Both the position numbers and the translations under genes were made by a program. A DNA stretch of 64,000 bases from Actinoplanes lutulentus (GTDB lineage Bacteria; Actinomycetota; Actinomycetes; Mycobacteriales; Micromonosporaceae), in contig NZ_QLMJ01000027.1 of the NCBI RefSeq assembly GCF_003259845.1, forward strand, positions 62,001-126,000, written 5' to 3'. Shown piece by piece: positions 16,491 to 24,853 of the stretch. Positions within the stretch are counted from its first letter, which is position 1; each line of letters opens with the position of its first letter. The notes under the pieces were generated by a model, which saw only the letters and a list, made by a program, of their open reading frames with translations, did no database searches and was not told the origin of the DNA.

Positions 16491-18044
16491 GTGAGCGGCG
16501 ACACCGGCGCCGGCCGGGTGCTCGGCGGGCGCTATCGGCTGATCTCCCAGGTCGGTGCCGGGGGCATGGCCGTGGTGTGGCGGGCGTTCGACAGCGTGCT
16601 GGCCCGCGAGGTCGCGGTGAAGGTCCTCGCCGCCCATTACGCCGACGACCCTCAGTCGCGCATGCGGGTCCTCCACGAGGCGCGGGCCGCGGCGGCCCTC
16701 TCACACCCGAACATCGCCCAGGTGTACGACTACGGCGAGGCCGACGTCGACGGCGCCGTGATCGCGTACGTCGTGATGGAGTTGATCCGTGGCGGATCGC
16801 TTCACCAGAGGCTGAAGGACGGTCCGGTGCTGCCCCGGTACGCGATGCGGGTGTGCGCGGAGATCGCCGCGGCGCTGGCTGCCGCACACGCCGAAGGGCT
16901 GGCACACCGCGACATCAAGCCGGGCAACGTGATGCTGGCGCCGACCGGCGCCAAGGTGGTCGACTTCGGCATCGCCGCCGCGATCCGGCCCCCGCAGCTG
17001 AGCATGGGCGAGTTCGAGGTGTTCGGCACGCCGGCGTACCTGGCGCCCGAGCGGCTGCTGCACGACGCGGTGGAGCCGGCGTCGGACGTGTACGCCCTCG
17101 GCGTGGTGCTCTACCGGCTGCTCGCCGGTCACTCGCCGTGGACCGGTGAGACGAGCACGCAGATGCTGACGGCGCACGTCTATCTGGACCCGGCGCCGCT
17201 GCTGCCGATGTTCCAGGTGCCCGGCTACGTGACCGACCTGTGCAACCGCTGCCTGACCAAGGACCCGGCACAGCGCCCGAGCGCCCGCGAGGTGGCGGCG
17301 ATGCTCGCTCACGGCGCCGGGATGCAGGTCATCACCGACGAGCCTGCCGCCGTCGCGGCGCAGGGCTCGATCGATGCCGAGCCGTCCGTCCTGATCCGGC
17401 CGCCCGGCTCGGACGAACCGACGGCCCCAAACCCGGCCCGGAATCCGGCGCGGGCGACCGCGAGGAAGATCCCCGCGGTCTACGCGCTGACCGCCGCGGT
17501 GGTGCTGGTGGCCGCCGGTGCGACGTTGTGGCTGATGCGCCCGTCGGATCAGCAGGCAGCCGCATCGGCTCCGACAAGCTCCGCCGCAAGCCCAGGGCCC
17601 GCGCCGAGCAGGCCCGCCGACGCGCCGAGGGCGCCGACCAGCGCCGACCCGGGAGTCGCCGGGCCGGGAGCCGCCGAGCCGGGGGCCGCCAACCCCACCC
17701 GGACCGCCCGGATCACTACCGCGCCGCCACGGACAACGGCCGCCGTCGCGCCAGGAAGCACACCCTCAGCGCCCATCAGTCCCGAGCCGGTGGTCACCAC
17801 GACGCCTCCGGCAGTGCAGCCGGTGGAACGCACCCTGTCCTCGGCCGCCGGCTCCGTCCGGGCCGTCTGCCCGGACGCCGGCACCGCACAGATCCTGTCG
17901 TGGACGGCCACCAAGCCGTACAAGATCAGTGAGGGTGACAAAGCGGCGGGGCCCGCACCAGCGGTGCTGTTCCAGCACGGCAAGACCCGGATCACGATGA
18001 CGGTGACCTGTGACGACTGGGTGCCGTCCTCCACCAGCACCTGA
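16491..18044 (+). CDS. Transmembrane serine/threonine protein kinase (PknB-type)
   Basis: 517 residues. The kinase domain spans about residues 10-275: glycine loop VGAGGMAVV, ATP lysine in EVAVKVL, catalytic loop HRDIKPGNVML, DFG, and the APE-type YLAPERLL. A single transmembrane helix follows (about residues 326-348), then a Pro/Ala/Thr-rich extracellular stalk and a roughly 75-residue terminal domain with two cysteines and no PASTA repeats. It probably senses an extracellular signal. GTG at 16491 gives a normal-length N-terminus and has GGAGG upstream; in-frame starts extend back to 16368. The gene converges on the MFS gene with one base between the stops. Confidence 0.93.
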   Translation: MSGDTGAGRVLGGRYRLISQVGAGGMAVVWRAFDSVLAREVAVKVLAAHYADDPQSRMRVLHEARAAAALSHPNIAQVYDYGEADVDGAVIAYVVMELIRGGSLHQRLKDGPVLPRYAMRVCAEIAAALAAAHAEGLAHRDIKPGNVMLAPTGAKVVDFGIAAAIRPPQLSMGEFEVFGTPAYLAPERLLHDAVEPASDVYALGVVLYRLLAGHSPWTGETSTQMLTAHVYLDPAPLLPMFQVPGYVTDLCNRCLTKDPAQRPSAREVAAMLAHGAGMQVITDEPAAVAAQGSIDAEPSVLIRPPGSDEPTAPNPARNPARATARKIPAVYALTAAVVLVAAGATLWLMRPSDQQAAASAPTSSAASPGPAPSRPADAPRAPTSADPGVAGPGAAEPGAANPTRTARITTAPPRTTAAVAPGSTPSAPISPEPVVTTTPPAVQPVERTLSSAAGSVRAVCPDAGTAQILSWTATKPYKISEGDKAAGPAPAVLFQHGKTRITMTVTCDDWVPSSTST

Positions 18045-18045
18045 C

Positions 18046-19266
18046 CTAGCGTCGTCCGTCAGCGGCCGCACCGGCAGGGCGTGGCGTGCCGGCCCGGGCG
18101 CAGATGCTGCCGGCGGCGACCAGGCAGGCACTGCCGGCGGTGAGCAGAACAGTGCGGTAGTCGCCGGAGACGGTGAGCAGGCCCGCGGCGGCCAGGGGCG
18201 CGCCGGCTTTGGCGAGGGTGACAAAGGCGGCGAGGGTACCGGCGATGCTGGCGTACGTGGTGGTGCCGTAACGGTCGGCGAGTAGTTGTGGGGTGGCGAG
18301 GCTGGAGATGCCGAAGCCGAGCCCGAAAGCGCTGACGACGAGGATCGCTCCGGGGCGGGTGCCGGCGAGGGCGGGCATGCTGAGTGCGGCGGCGGCTTGC
18401 AGGGCGAAGACGGCGGCGACGACACGGTGCTGGCGCATCCGGCGTGCGGTGGCCGTGAGCAGGAGCCGGCCGGTGACGTACAGGACGCCGAGCAGGCCGG
18501 CGACGCTTGCGGCGAAGGTGGCGGGGTGGCCGCTGCTGACCAGGTAGCCGACGAGGTGGACGGTCATGGTGGTCATCGCGGCGGCGTGCGCGACGAACGC
18601 GGCGGCCAGCCACCAGAACCGGCTGTCGCGAACAGCCGCCCGGATCAGGATTCGGCGGTGCGCGGAGATGCGATGCCCCGGTGCGCGGGGGATCTCGGGT
18701 GGGCGGCGGACGACGAGCAGGTGCAGCGGGACCGCGGTGCCGGCGTACAGGGCGGCGAGGATCAGCAGGGTGGTACGCCAGCCGTGCCGGTCGGTGAGCC
18801 AGCCGGTCAGTGGCATGAAGATGGTGCTGGCGAACCCGGCGACGACGATCATCCCGAGGATCGCTCCCGGCCGGCGTGCGGCGTCGAACCAGGAGACCAG
18901 GACCGGGGTGGCGGCCTCGTACAGGGCCATCGCCATCGCGACGCCGAGTCCGGCGAAGACCAGATACAGCTGCCCGGCCGTACGGACCTGGGACCAGGCC
19001 GCGAGCATGCCGGCGCCGAGGATCGCGCCGGCGGTCATCAGGGCGCGGCCGCCGTGCCGGTCGAGCCATCTGCCGACGGGGATGGCGGCAGCGGCCTGGG
19101 CGAGGATCGCGGCGGTGAACGCGCCGGTGACGACCGCCGCCGAGGTGTGCAGGTCAGCGGCGATCGGGTGGAGCAGGACGGCGAAGGCGTAGTAGAGGCT
19201 GCCGTACCCGATGGTCTGGGTGATGGCGAACGTGACGACGATCCGCCGGCCACCCGTGACGGTCAC
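18046..19266 (-). CDS. MFS transporter of the arsenic locus
   Basis: 406-residue major facilitator with twelve predicted helices and the loop 2-3 signature PVGRWLDRHGGRALM. The GTG start lies five bases after the stop of the flavin monooxygenase gene, so the two form an operon divergent from arsR-acr3-arsC. MFS proteins occur in several bacterial ars operons. The known ArsJ system pairs an MFS with a glyceraldehyde-3-phosphate dehydrogenase, and no such enzyme is in this window. The exported compound may be an arsenical or an unrelated product of the flavoprotein. No terminator separates it from the convergent kinase gene. Confidence 0.85.
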   Translation of the reverse strand: MTVTGGRRIVVTFAITQTIGYGSLYYAFAVLLHPIAADLHTSAAVVTGAFTAAILAQAAAAIPVGRWLDRHGGRALMTAGAILGAGMLAAWSQVRTAGQLYLVFAGLGVAMAMALYEAATPVLVSWFDAARRPGAILGMIVVAGFASTIFMPLTGWLTDRHGWRTTLLILAALYAGTAVPLHLLVVRRPPEIPRAPGHRISAHRRILIRAAVRDSRFWWLAAAFVAHAAAMTTMTVHLVGYLVSSGHPATFAASVAGLLGVLYVTGRLLLTATARRMRQHRVVAAVFALQAAAALSMPALAGTRPGAILVVSAFGLGFGISSLATPQLLADRYGTTTYASIAGTLAAFVTLAKAGAPLAAAGLLTVSGDYRTVLLTAGSACLVAAGSICARAGTPRPAGAAADGRR

Positions 19267-19271
19267 GCGGC

Positions 19272-20675
19272 TCAGCAGCAGGAGGAGCCGGACTCGCCCA
19301 CAGTGATCAGGCTGAGCGGTGCGGTCAGCAGCCCACCGGCGATCCCGGTGGACAGCCCTCGCCCGGCCGGCTCCACGGCGGCCGGAGCAGGTGCGCCGCA
19401 GCAGCCACCTCCCGCGGCGACGGTGTCGTCGTCCTCGACCGGGTTGCTGTTGCAGACGCCGGTCTCCGGCAGGTCGAGCTGGACGTCGCGGGCGGCTTCC
19501 CAGTCACCGGCCAGGGCGGCGACGACACTGCGGGCCTGCTCGTAACCGGTGGCCAGCAGGAAGGTCGGCGCGCGGCCGTAGCTCTTGACGCCGATGGCGT
19601 AGTAACCGGGCTCGGGGTGGATCAGCTCGTCGACGCCGTGCGGCGGGACGGTGCCACAGGAGTGTTCGTTCGGGTCGATCAGCGGCGCCAGCGCCCGGGT
19701 CGAGCCCATGATCGGGTCGAGGTCCAGGCGCAGTTCGCCGGCGATCGTGTGGTCGGGCCGGAACCCGGTCGCCGACACGATGCGGTCCACGGTGATCGAC
19801 TGCTCGCCGTCGGACACCTCCACCTGGGTGCCGCCGGCGATGACGCTCCGCACGGAGAAGCCGGTCAGCAGGGTGACGGTGCCGTTCTCGACGTGGTTGC
19901 GCAGCCGGGAGCCGAGGGCGCCACGCGCGGGCAGCGCGTCGGCTGCCTCGCCGCCGTAGGTGCGTACCGCGCTGGTCGCCCGGATCGCCCAGGTCACCGT
20001 GGTGCCCGGGGCCTGCTCGGCGAGTTCCGCGAGGGCGAGCAGGGTGTTGGCGGCGGAGTGTCCCGCGCCGACGACCAGGGTGTGCGCGCCGGCGAACCGG
20101 TCACGGTCGCGGCCGAGGACGTCCGGCAGCGCCGGCTCGACGAACGCGGTCGCGGCGCTCTCGCCGTGGGCCGGGATGCCGGAGGCGCCGAGCACGTTCG
20201 GCGTGGCCCAGGTGCCGGAGGCGTCGATGATCGCCCGGGCGAGGATGTCCTCACCGCCGGCGAGGCGGACCAGGTACGGGGTGGCCTCCCGGCCGAGACT
20301 GCGGACCCGGTCGAGGCCGAGCCTGGTCACCGCGGCGACCCGCGCGCCGTACCGGATGTTCGGCTTGAGCCCGGGCAGGTCGGCCAGGGGCTGGAGGTAG
20401 TCGGCGGCGAGCTGGGCGCCGGTGGGGAGCTTGTCGTCGCCGGGGCGAATCCAGCCGCTGTGCTCCAGCAGGCGGGCGGCGGCCGGGTCGATGTCGTACC
20501 GCCACGGTGAGAACAGCCGGACGTGGCCCCAGGCCCGTACGGCGGCTGCCGGGTTGTCGCCCGCTTCCAGGACCAGGAACGGCAGGCCGCGTTCGGCCAG
20601 GTGGGCGGCGGCGGCGAGACCGACGGGCCCGGCGCCGATGACCACGACGGGCAGTTCGGGGAAGTTGCTGGTCAC
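19272..20675 (-). CDS. Flavin-dependent monooxygenase-like protein (ArsO-like) with cysteine-rich tail
   Basis: 467 residues. The N-terminal FAD Rossmann motif is VVIGAGPVGLAAAAHLAERG. A second nucleotide motif, VVGAGHSAANTLLAL, lies near residue 200, and the SATGFRPD signature near residue 305 is typical of two-dinucleotide flavoproteins. The C-terminal 55 residues carry GGGCCGAP and end in SGSSCC, two vicinal cysteine pairs that could bind trivalent arsenic. GTG start with AAGGAG upstream. It is divergently transcribed from arsR through a shared 89-base region, which supports arsenic-dependent expression. ArsO-like assignment is by context and fold; the reaction is unknown. Confidence 0.82.
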   Translation of the reverse strand: MTSNFPELPVVVIGAGPVGLAAAAHLAERGLPFLVLEAGDNPAAAVRAWGHVRLFSPWRYDIDPAAARLLEHSGWIRPGDDKLPTGAQLAADYLQPLADLPGLKPNIRYGARVAAVTRLGLDRVRSLGREATPYLVRLAGGEDILARAIIDASGTWATPNVLGASGIPAHGESAATAFVEPALPDVLGRDRDRFAGAHTLVVGAGHSAANTLLALAELAEQAPGTTVTWAIRATSAVRTYGGEAADALPARGALGSRLRNHVENGTVTLLTGFSVRSVIAGGTQVEVSDGEQSITVDRIVSATGFRPDHTIAGELRLDLDPIMGSTRALAPLIDPNEHSCGTVPPHGVDELIHPEPGYYAIGVKSYGRAPTFLLATGYEQARSVVAALAGDWEAARDVQLDLPETGVCNSNPVEDDDTVAAGGGCCGAPAPAAVEPAGRGLSTGIAGGLLTAPLSLITVGESGSSCC

Positions 20676-20703
20676 GAGAGTGAACTCCTTGCTGGAGAAG
20701 GTG

Positions 20704-20777
20704 CCTAGATACTTCTCGAAACAAGAGAGTTGCAGGTTGTTTTGATAAATGTCAACCTAGACGCATGTCGAAACAAG
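20704..20777. repeat. 22-base direct repeat flanking the divergent ars promoter region
   Basis: CCTAGA-N6-TCGAAACAAG occurs at 20704-20725 and again, exactly 52 bases later, at 20756-20777. All 16 defined positions are identical. The second copy covers the arsR start codon; the first lies upstream of the flavoprotein gene. Confidence 0.8.
20742..20755. promoter_or_regulatory. Candidate ArsR operator with a minus-strand -35 element
   Basis: TTGA-N6-TCAA dyad (20742-20745 / 20752-20755) in the arsR/flavoprotein intergenic region, resembling ArsR/SmtB operator half-sites. The same bases on the minus strand read TTGACA (20755-20750), a consensus -35 for the flavoprotein-MFS operon. Confidence 0.45.
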
Positions 20778-21109
20778 CCGAGACCGACCTCAGCCAGGAG
20801 GCGGAATGCTGCCCGTCGCTGGCGGTGAGCCGCATTCCGGCGCAGGCCGCCGCCGCGCTGGCGCCCGCGTTCAAGGCGCTCGGTGATCCCGTCCGGCTCC
20901 AGCTGATGTCGATGATCGCATCCGCGGACGGCGGTGAGATCTGCGTCTGCGACCTGACGCCGGCGTTCGAGCTGTCCGGACCGACGATCTCACATCACCT
21001 GAAGACTTTGCGGGAGGCCGGCCTGGTCGACGCGGAGCGGCGCGGTACCTGGGTCTACTACCGCGCTCGGACAGACGTGATGCGCACGCTGGCGGCGCTG
21101 CTCGCCTGA
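20765..21109 (+). CDS. arsR: ArsR/SmtB-family arsenic-responsive repressor
   Basis: 114-residue winged-helix repressor that releases DNA when it binds As(III). Cys15-Cys16 (in EAECCPS) lie before the DNA-binding domain, and Cys60/Cys62 lie in EICVCDLTPAF. An N-terminal Cys pair plus a cysteine in this region is the arrangement described for Corynebacterium glutamicum-type ArsR. The recognition helix is SGPTISHHLKTLREAGL. The first codons overlap the second copy of the 22-base direct repeat, so the coding start may itself be part of the operator. It is followed by acr3 and arsC. Confidence 0.95.
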   Translation: MSKQAETDLSQEAECCPSLAVSRIPAQAAAALAPAFKALGDPVRLQLMSMIASADGGEICVCDLTPAFELSGPTISHHLKTLREAGLVDAERRGTWVYYRARTDVMRTLAALLA

Positions 21110-21151
21110 CCGCACGCCCCTGTCCAGCACCCGAGATCCAGGAGCACCACC

Positions 21152-22222
21152 GTGAGCACCACCAGCCCGCCCAGCCCACCGGAGACAGCGGTCATGGCCC
21201 GTCTGTCGCGCCTCGACCAGTTCCTGCCCGTCTGGATCGGCCTCGCCATGATCGCCGGGCTGCTCCTCGGCCGATTCGTGCCCGGGCTCGACAACGCCCT
21301 CGACGCCGTCACGATCGGCGGCATCTCGCTGCCCATCGCCCTGGGGCTGCTGATCATGATGTACCCGGTGCTGGCGAAGGTCCGCTACGACCGGCTCGAC
21401 ACCGTCACCGGCGACAGACGACTGCTCCTCTCCTCGCTTATCCTCAACTGGATCGTCGGGCCTGCGCTCATGTTCGCCCTGGCCTGGCTCTTTCTGCCGG
21501 ACCACCCCGAGTACCGCACCGGCCTGATCATCGTCGGGCTGGCCCGCTGCATCGCCATGGTCATCATCTGGAACGACCTGGCCTGCGGCGACCGCGAAGC
21601 CGCCGCCGTGCTGGTCGCCCTCAACTCCGTCTTCCAGGTCTTCGCCTTCGGCGTCCTCGGCTGGTTCTACCTGTCCGTGCTCCCGGGCTGGCTCGGCCTC
21701 GACGGCGCCCAGCTCGAGGTCTCCGGCTGGGAGATCGCCGGAAACGTCCTGGTGTTCCTCGGCATCCCGCTGCTCGCCGGATACCTCACCCGCCGTTTCG
21801 GCGAGCGGGCCAGGGGCCGCGACTGGTACGAGAGCCGGTTCCTGCCGAAAATCGGCCCCGCCGCGCTGTACGGGCTGCTGTTCACCATCGTCATCCTGTT
21901 CGCCCTGCAGGGTGACGCGATCACCAGCCGGCCCTGGGACGTCGTCCTGATCGCGGTGCCGCTGCTGGCCTACTTCGCCATCATGTGGGGCGGCTCCTAC
22001 GCCCTCGGCAAGGCGATCGGCCTGACCTACGAACGCACCACCACCCTGGCCTTCACCGCCGCCGGTAACAACTTCGAACTGGCCATCGCGGTGGCGATCG
22101 GCACCTTCGGCGTCACCAGCGGCCAAGCCCTGGCCGGCGTCGTCGGCCCTCTCATCGAAGTGCCGGTCCTGGTCGCGCTCGTCTACGTGTCGCTGTGGGC
22201 CCGCCGGCGGTTCTTCACCTGA
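21152..22222 (+). CDS. acr3: ACR3-family arsenite efflux permease
   Basis: 356-residue membrane protein with ten predicted helices that exports arsenite using the proton gradient. The essential family cysteine is visible in the helix-4 region GLARCIAMVIIWNDLACGD, and the C-terminal FTAAGNNFELAIAVAIGTFGVTSGQALAGVVGPLIEVPVL block is characteristic (signature near residues 290-330). GTG at 21152 has AGGAG nine bases upstream. It lies 42 bases downstream of arsR, so it is induced with it. Confidence 0.96.
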   Translation: MSTTSPPSPPETAVMARLSRLDQFLPVWIGLAMIAGLLLGRFVPGLDNALDAVTIGGISLPIALGLLIMMYPVLAKVRYDRLDTVTGDRRLLLSSLILNWIVGPALMFALAWLFLPDHPEYRTGLIIVGLARCIAMVIIWNDLACGDREAAAVLVALNSVFQVFAFGVLGWFYLSVLPGWLGLDGAQLEVSGWEIAGNVLVFLGIPLLAGYLTRRFGERARGRDWYESRFLPKIGPAALYGLLFTIVILFALQGDAITSRPWDVVLIAVPLLAYFAIMWGGSYALGKAIGLTYERTTTLAFTAAGNNFELAIAVAIGTFGVTSGQALAGVVGPLIEVPVLVALVYVSLWARRRFFT

Positions 22223-22273
22223 CCCGGACCCCTGCCCGTCAACCCTCGCCTCGGAACAGGAAGAAGCATCCGC

Positions 22274-22687
22274 ATGACCACGAAGCCCACCGTTCTGTTC
22301 GTCTGCGTCCACAACGCCGGCCGTTCCCAGATGGCCGCCGGCTGGCTGCGTCACCTCGCCGGCGACAAGGTCGAGGTCCGCTCCGCCGGTTCGGAGCCCG
22401 CCGACCAGATCAACCCGGCGGCGGTCGAGGCGATGAAGGAGGCCGGCATCGACATCACCGGCCAGATCCCGGCCAAGCTGACCTGGGACGCCGCACAGGA
22501 GTCCGACGTCATCATCACCATGGGCTGCGGCGACGCCTGCCCGATCTTCCCCGGCAAGCGTTACGAGGACTGGAAGCTCGACGACCCCGCCGGCAAGGGC
22601 GTCGACTCCGTCCGGCCGATCCGCGACGAGATCAAGTCCCGCATCGAAGTGCTTCTCGCCGACCTGATCCCTCGCCAGGCCGATTAA
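22274..22687 (+). CDS. arsC: Arsenate reductase, low-molecular-weight phosphatase type
   Basis: 137 residues. It reduces arsenate to arsenite for export by ACR3. The phosphatase loop CVHNAGRSQMA has the nucleophilic Cys at residue 11. Additional cysteines lie in MGCGDACPIFPG (residues about 84-88), followed by the acidic loop KLDDP. In actinobacteria this family is either thioredoxin- or mycothiol/mycoredoxin-linked, and the sequence alone does not settle which. Last gene of the arsR operon, followed by a strong terminator. Confidence 0.95.
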   Translation: MTTKPTVLFVCVHNAGRSQMAAGWLRHLAGDKVEVRSAGSEPADQINPAAVEAMKEAGIDITGQIPAKLTWDAAQESDVIITMGCGDACPIFPGKRYEDWKLDDPAGKGVDSVRPIRDEIKSRIEVLLADLIPRQAD

Positions 22688-22710
22688 AAGCAGTCCCAGC
22701 ATGGCGAGGA

Positions 22711-22746
22711 AACGGCCAGGCGGCCCGCCGCCTGGCCGTTTTTTGT
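22711..22746 (+). terminator. Rho-independent terminator of the ars operon
   Basis: Stem AACGGCCAGGCGGC / GCCGCCTGGCCGTT directly followed by a run of six T, 24 bases after the arsC stop. It is the clearest intrinsic terminator in the window and may also serve the convergent alcohol dehydrogenase gene. Confidence 0.9.
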
Positions 22747-22778
22747 CCCGGCGCCTTCTTGGGTACGCGCGAAGCGGC

Positions 22779-23894
22779 TCAGTGGTCGAAGGTCACGATC
22801 GTCCGGCCGCCGACGGCGGTGGTGAGGGCGTTGATGGCGTCGGCAGCGGCGTCGAGGGTGACGGAGCCACCCACCAGCCGGTCCAGGGGGAGCCGGCCGG
22901 TCAGGTAGGCCTCGGCGATCAGGGGAAAGTCGCGGGCAGGAACGGCCGAACCGTAGTTGCAGCCCACCACGGTCAGACCACGGGTGACGACGTCCCAGGT
23001 GTCGATCGGTGCGGTCGCGGCGATGGCGGGCATCCCGACCAGGACGGCGGTGCCGCCGGCTGTGAGGAAGCGGGGTGCGCGGGCGGCGACGTCGGGGATG
23101 CCGATGGCGTCGAAGGCGTACGTCACGCCGTCCGGGCAGATGGTCAGGGCCTGGTCGACCTCGGTGCCGTCGGCCAGGATCGTGTGGGTTGCCCCCAGCT
23201 CCCGGGCGGCCTCCAGACGGGACGCGGAACGGTCGACGGCGATGATCGGGCCGGCTCCGGCGTCGGCGGCCGCCGCGATGATGGCCTGACCGACACCGCC
23301 ACAGCCGGTAACGACGATGGCGTCGCCCTTCGCCACGGACACCGTCCTGTGGACCGCGCCGTACCCGGTGGTCACCGAGCATCCGATCAGGGCGGCGATG
23401 TGCGGGGGGACTTCGGGCGGCAGGCGTACGGCGGCGGTTTCCGGGACCACGGCGTACTCGGAGAAGGCCCCCACACCGAGGAACGGCCAGACGTCGGGGT
23501 CATCGGCGGCCGGGTCCTTCACCGCGGTGGTGCCGTCCGGCAGCTGGTTCTCCAGGGCCGGGGAGCCGGTGCACAGCCAGGGCTTGTCCTGCCGGCAGGG
23601 CGGGCAGGCCTGGCAGGCCACGTACCAGTTGAGTGCGACCGGGTCGCCGGGCGCGAGGCCGGTGACTCCCGGGCCGACCTGGTCGACGACGCCCGCGCCC
23701 TCGTGGCCGAGCACCAGGCGCCGGCCCATCGGCCAGTCACCGTTGATGGTGTGCAGGTCGGAGTGGCAGATCCCGGCGGCGGTCATCCGCACCCGGATCT
23801 GGCCCGGTCCGGGCTCGCCGACCTGGGTGTCGACGACCCGCGGGGCGGTGCCGGTGCGGTCGTCGAAGGTCAGGGCGCGTGATGCGATGGGCAT
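22779..23894 (-). CDS. Zinc-dependent alcohol dehydrogenase (MDR family)
   Basis: 371 residues. Catalytic zinc ligands are in GICHSDLH and GHEGAGVV. The structural zinc cysteines are in CQACPPCRQDKPWLC (C-x2-C-x2-C-x7-C). The Rossmann motif is VTGCGGVGQAI near residue 190. The length and the GCSVTTGYGAV segment are close to class III-type and mycothiol-dependent formaldehyde dehydrogenases. It is the last gene of the TIM barrel-Rieske-reductase operon, five bases after the reductase stop. Oxidation of formaldehyde released by an oxidative demethylase would explain the arrangement, but this is inference. The longer open frame reaching upstream to 24296 is the shadow of the reductase. Confidence 0.9.
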   Translation of the reverse strand: MPIASRALTFDDRTGTAPRVVDTQVGEPGPGQIRVRMTAAGICHSDLHTINGDWPMGRRLVLGHEGAGVVDQVGPGVTGLAPGDPVALNWYVACQACPPCRQDKPWLCTGSPALENQLPDGTTAVKDPAADDPDVWPFLGVGAFSEYAVVPETAAVRLPPEVPPHIAALIGCSVTTGYGAVHRTVSVAKGDAIVVTGCGGVGQAIIAAAADAGAGPIIAVDRSASRLEAARELGATHTILADGTEVDQALTICPDGVTYAFDAIGIPDVAARAPRFLTAGGTAVLVGMPAIAATAPIDTWDVVTRGLTVVGCNYGSAVPARDFPLIAEAYLTGRLPLDRLVGGSVTLDAAADAINALTTAVGGRTIVTFDH

Positions 23895-23899
23895 GGCGG

Positions 23900-24853
23900 T
23901 CAGCTTTCGACAAGAGCGGGCGGGGCGGGGAGGTCCAGGACCAGGCGGTCGCAGAGGGCCCGGGAGACGCACGGGAAGACGGCGGTCTGTGCCTGTTTCT
24001 CGTCGGGGGTGAGGATGTCGTCGCGGTGGTCGGCCTCGCCCTTGAGCAACGGGGTCTCGCAGCTGCCGCAGGTGCCCTCCCGGCACGACCAGATGATGTC
24101 GGCACCCGCGTCGAGCAGTACGTCGAGCATCGGGGTGCCGTCCGGAACCTGGCGTACCGGTCCGTCGAGGCCGAACTGGACCTCGAAGGAGCCGTCCGTT
24201 TCGACCGGGGATCCGGCCGGGTCGAACGATTCCGTGCGCAGGCGCCCGCCGGTGACCAGCCCGCTCAGTTCGCTGATCATCCGGTCCGGGCCGCACGCGT
24301 AGACCAGGGCCGAGGCCGGTGCCAGTTCCAGGGCCTGCGCCAGGGTGAAGTCCGGCGTCTGCGAGCGGTCCACGATCATGACCGCGTCACCCAGGGCGGC
24401 CACCCTGTCCAGGAACGGCATCCGGCTGCTGGTGCTTCCGACGTACACAAGGTGGAAAGGTTTTGACTGGGAGGCCAGATGCTCGGCCATGGTCAGGATC
24501 GGGGTGACGCCGATGCCGCCGGCGAGCAGCAGGTGATGCTCGGCGTCCTCCAGCGCGAACATGGCCTTCGGCCCGGCGACCCGGACCTCGGCGCCCACGG
24601 CGAGCGTGTCGTGAACGTGCCGGGAACCGCCGGCGCCGTCCGGGCGCAGCAGGACCGCGAACGTCCACACGCCGTCGTCGCCGGGTGTCCCGCACAGCGA
24701 GTACTGCCGGACCAGGCCCGGCGCGAGCTCCAGGTCGGCGTGATCGCCGGGCTGCCAGGCAGGCAGGTCCGGAGCCTGCACCCGGACCAGGACGACGTCC
24801 TCGGTGACCCTCTCGTGCGCGACCACCACGGCGTCGTAGCGCCGCGGGGTCAT
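23900..24853 (-). CDS. Rieske oxygenase reductase (phthalate dioxygenase reductase/VanB type)
   Basis: 317 residues that carry electrons from NAD(P)H to the oxygenase. Domain order is flavin-binding barrel (RQYSLCGTP near residue 48), NAD domain (LLAGGIGVTPILTM near residue 110, YACGPDRMI) and a C-terminal plant-type [2Fe-2S] domain (CREGTCGSC then the last Cys in VFPCVSRAL). The ATG overlaps the stop of the oxygenase gene by four bases, so the two partners are translationally coupled. Confidence 0.95.
   Translation of the reverse strand: MTPRRYDAVVVAHERVTEDVVLVRVQAPDLPAWQPGDHADLELAPGLVRQYSLCGTPGDDGVWTFAVLLRPDGAGGSRHVHDTLAVGAEVRVAGPKAMFALEDAEHHLLLAGGIGVTPILTMAEHLASQSKPFHLVYVGSTSSRMPFLDRVAALGDAVMIVDRSQTPDFTLAQALELAPASALVYACGPDRMISELSGLVTGGRLRTESFDPAGSPVETDGSFEVQFGLDGPVRQVPDGTPMLDVLLDAGADIIWSCREGTCGSCETPLLKGEADHRDDILTPDEKQAQTAVFPCVSRALCDRLVLDLPAPPALVES

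Noticed and set aside
20990-22702. 570-codon open frame on the minus strand across the ars genes
   Set aside because: arsR, acr3 and arsC are unmistakable on the plus strand; the frame has no recognisable motif.
22779-24296. 505-residue version of the alcohol dehydrogenase
   Set aside because: The first 134 codons are an alternative frame of the reductase gene; the ATG at 23894 gives the normal family length.
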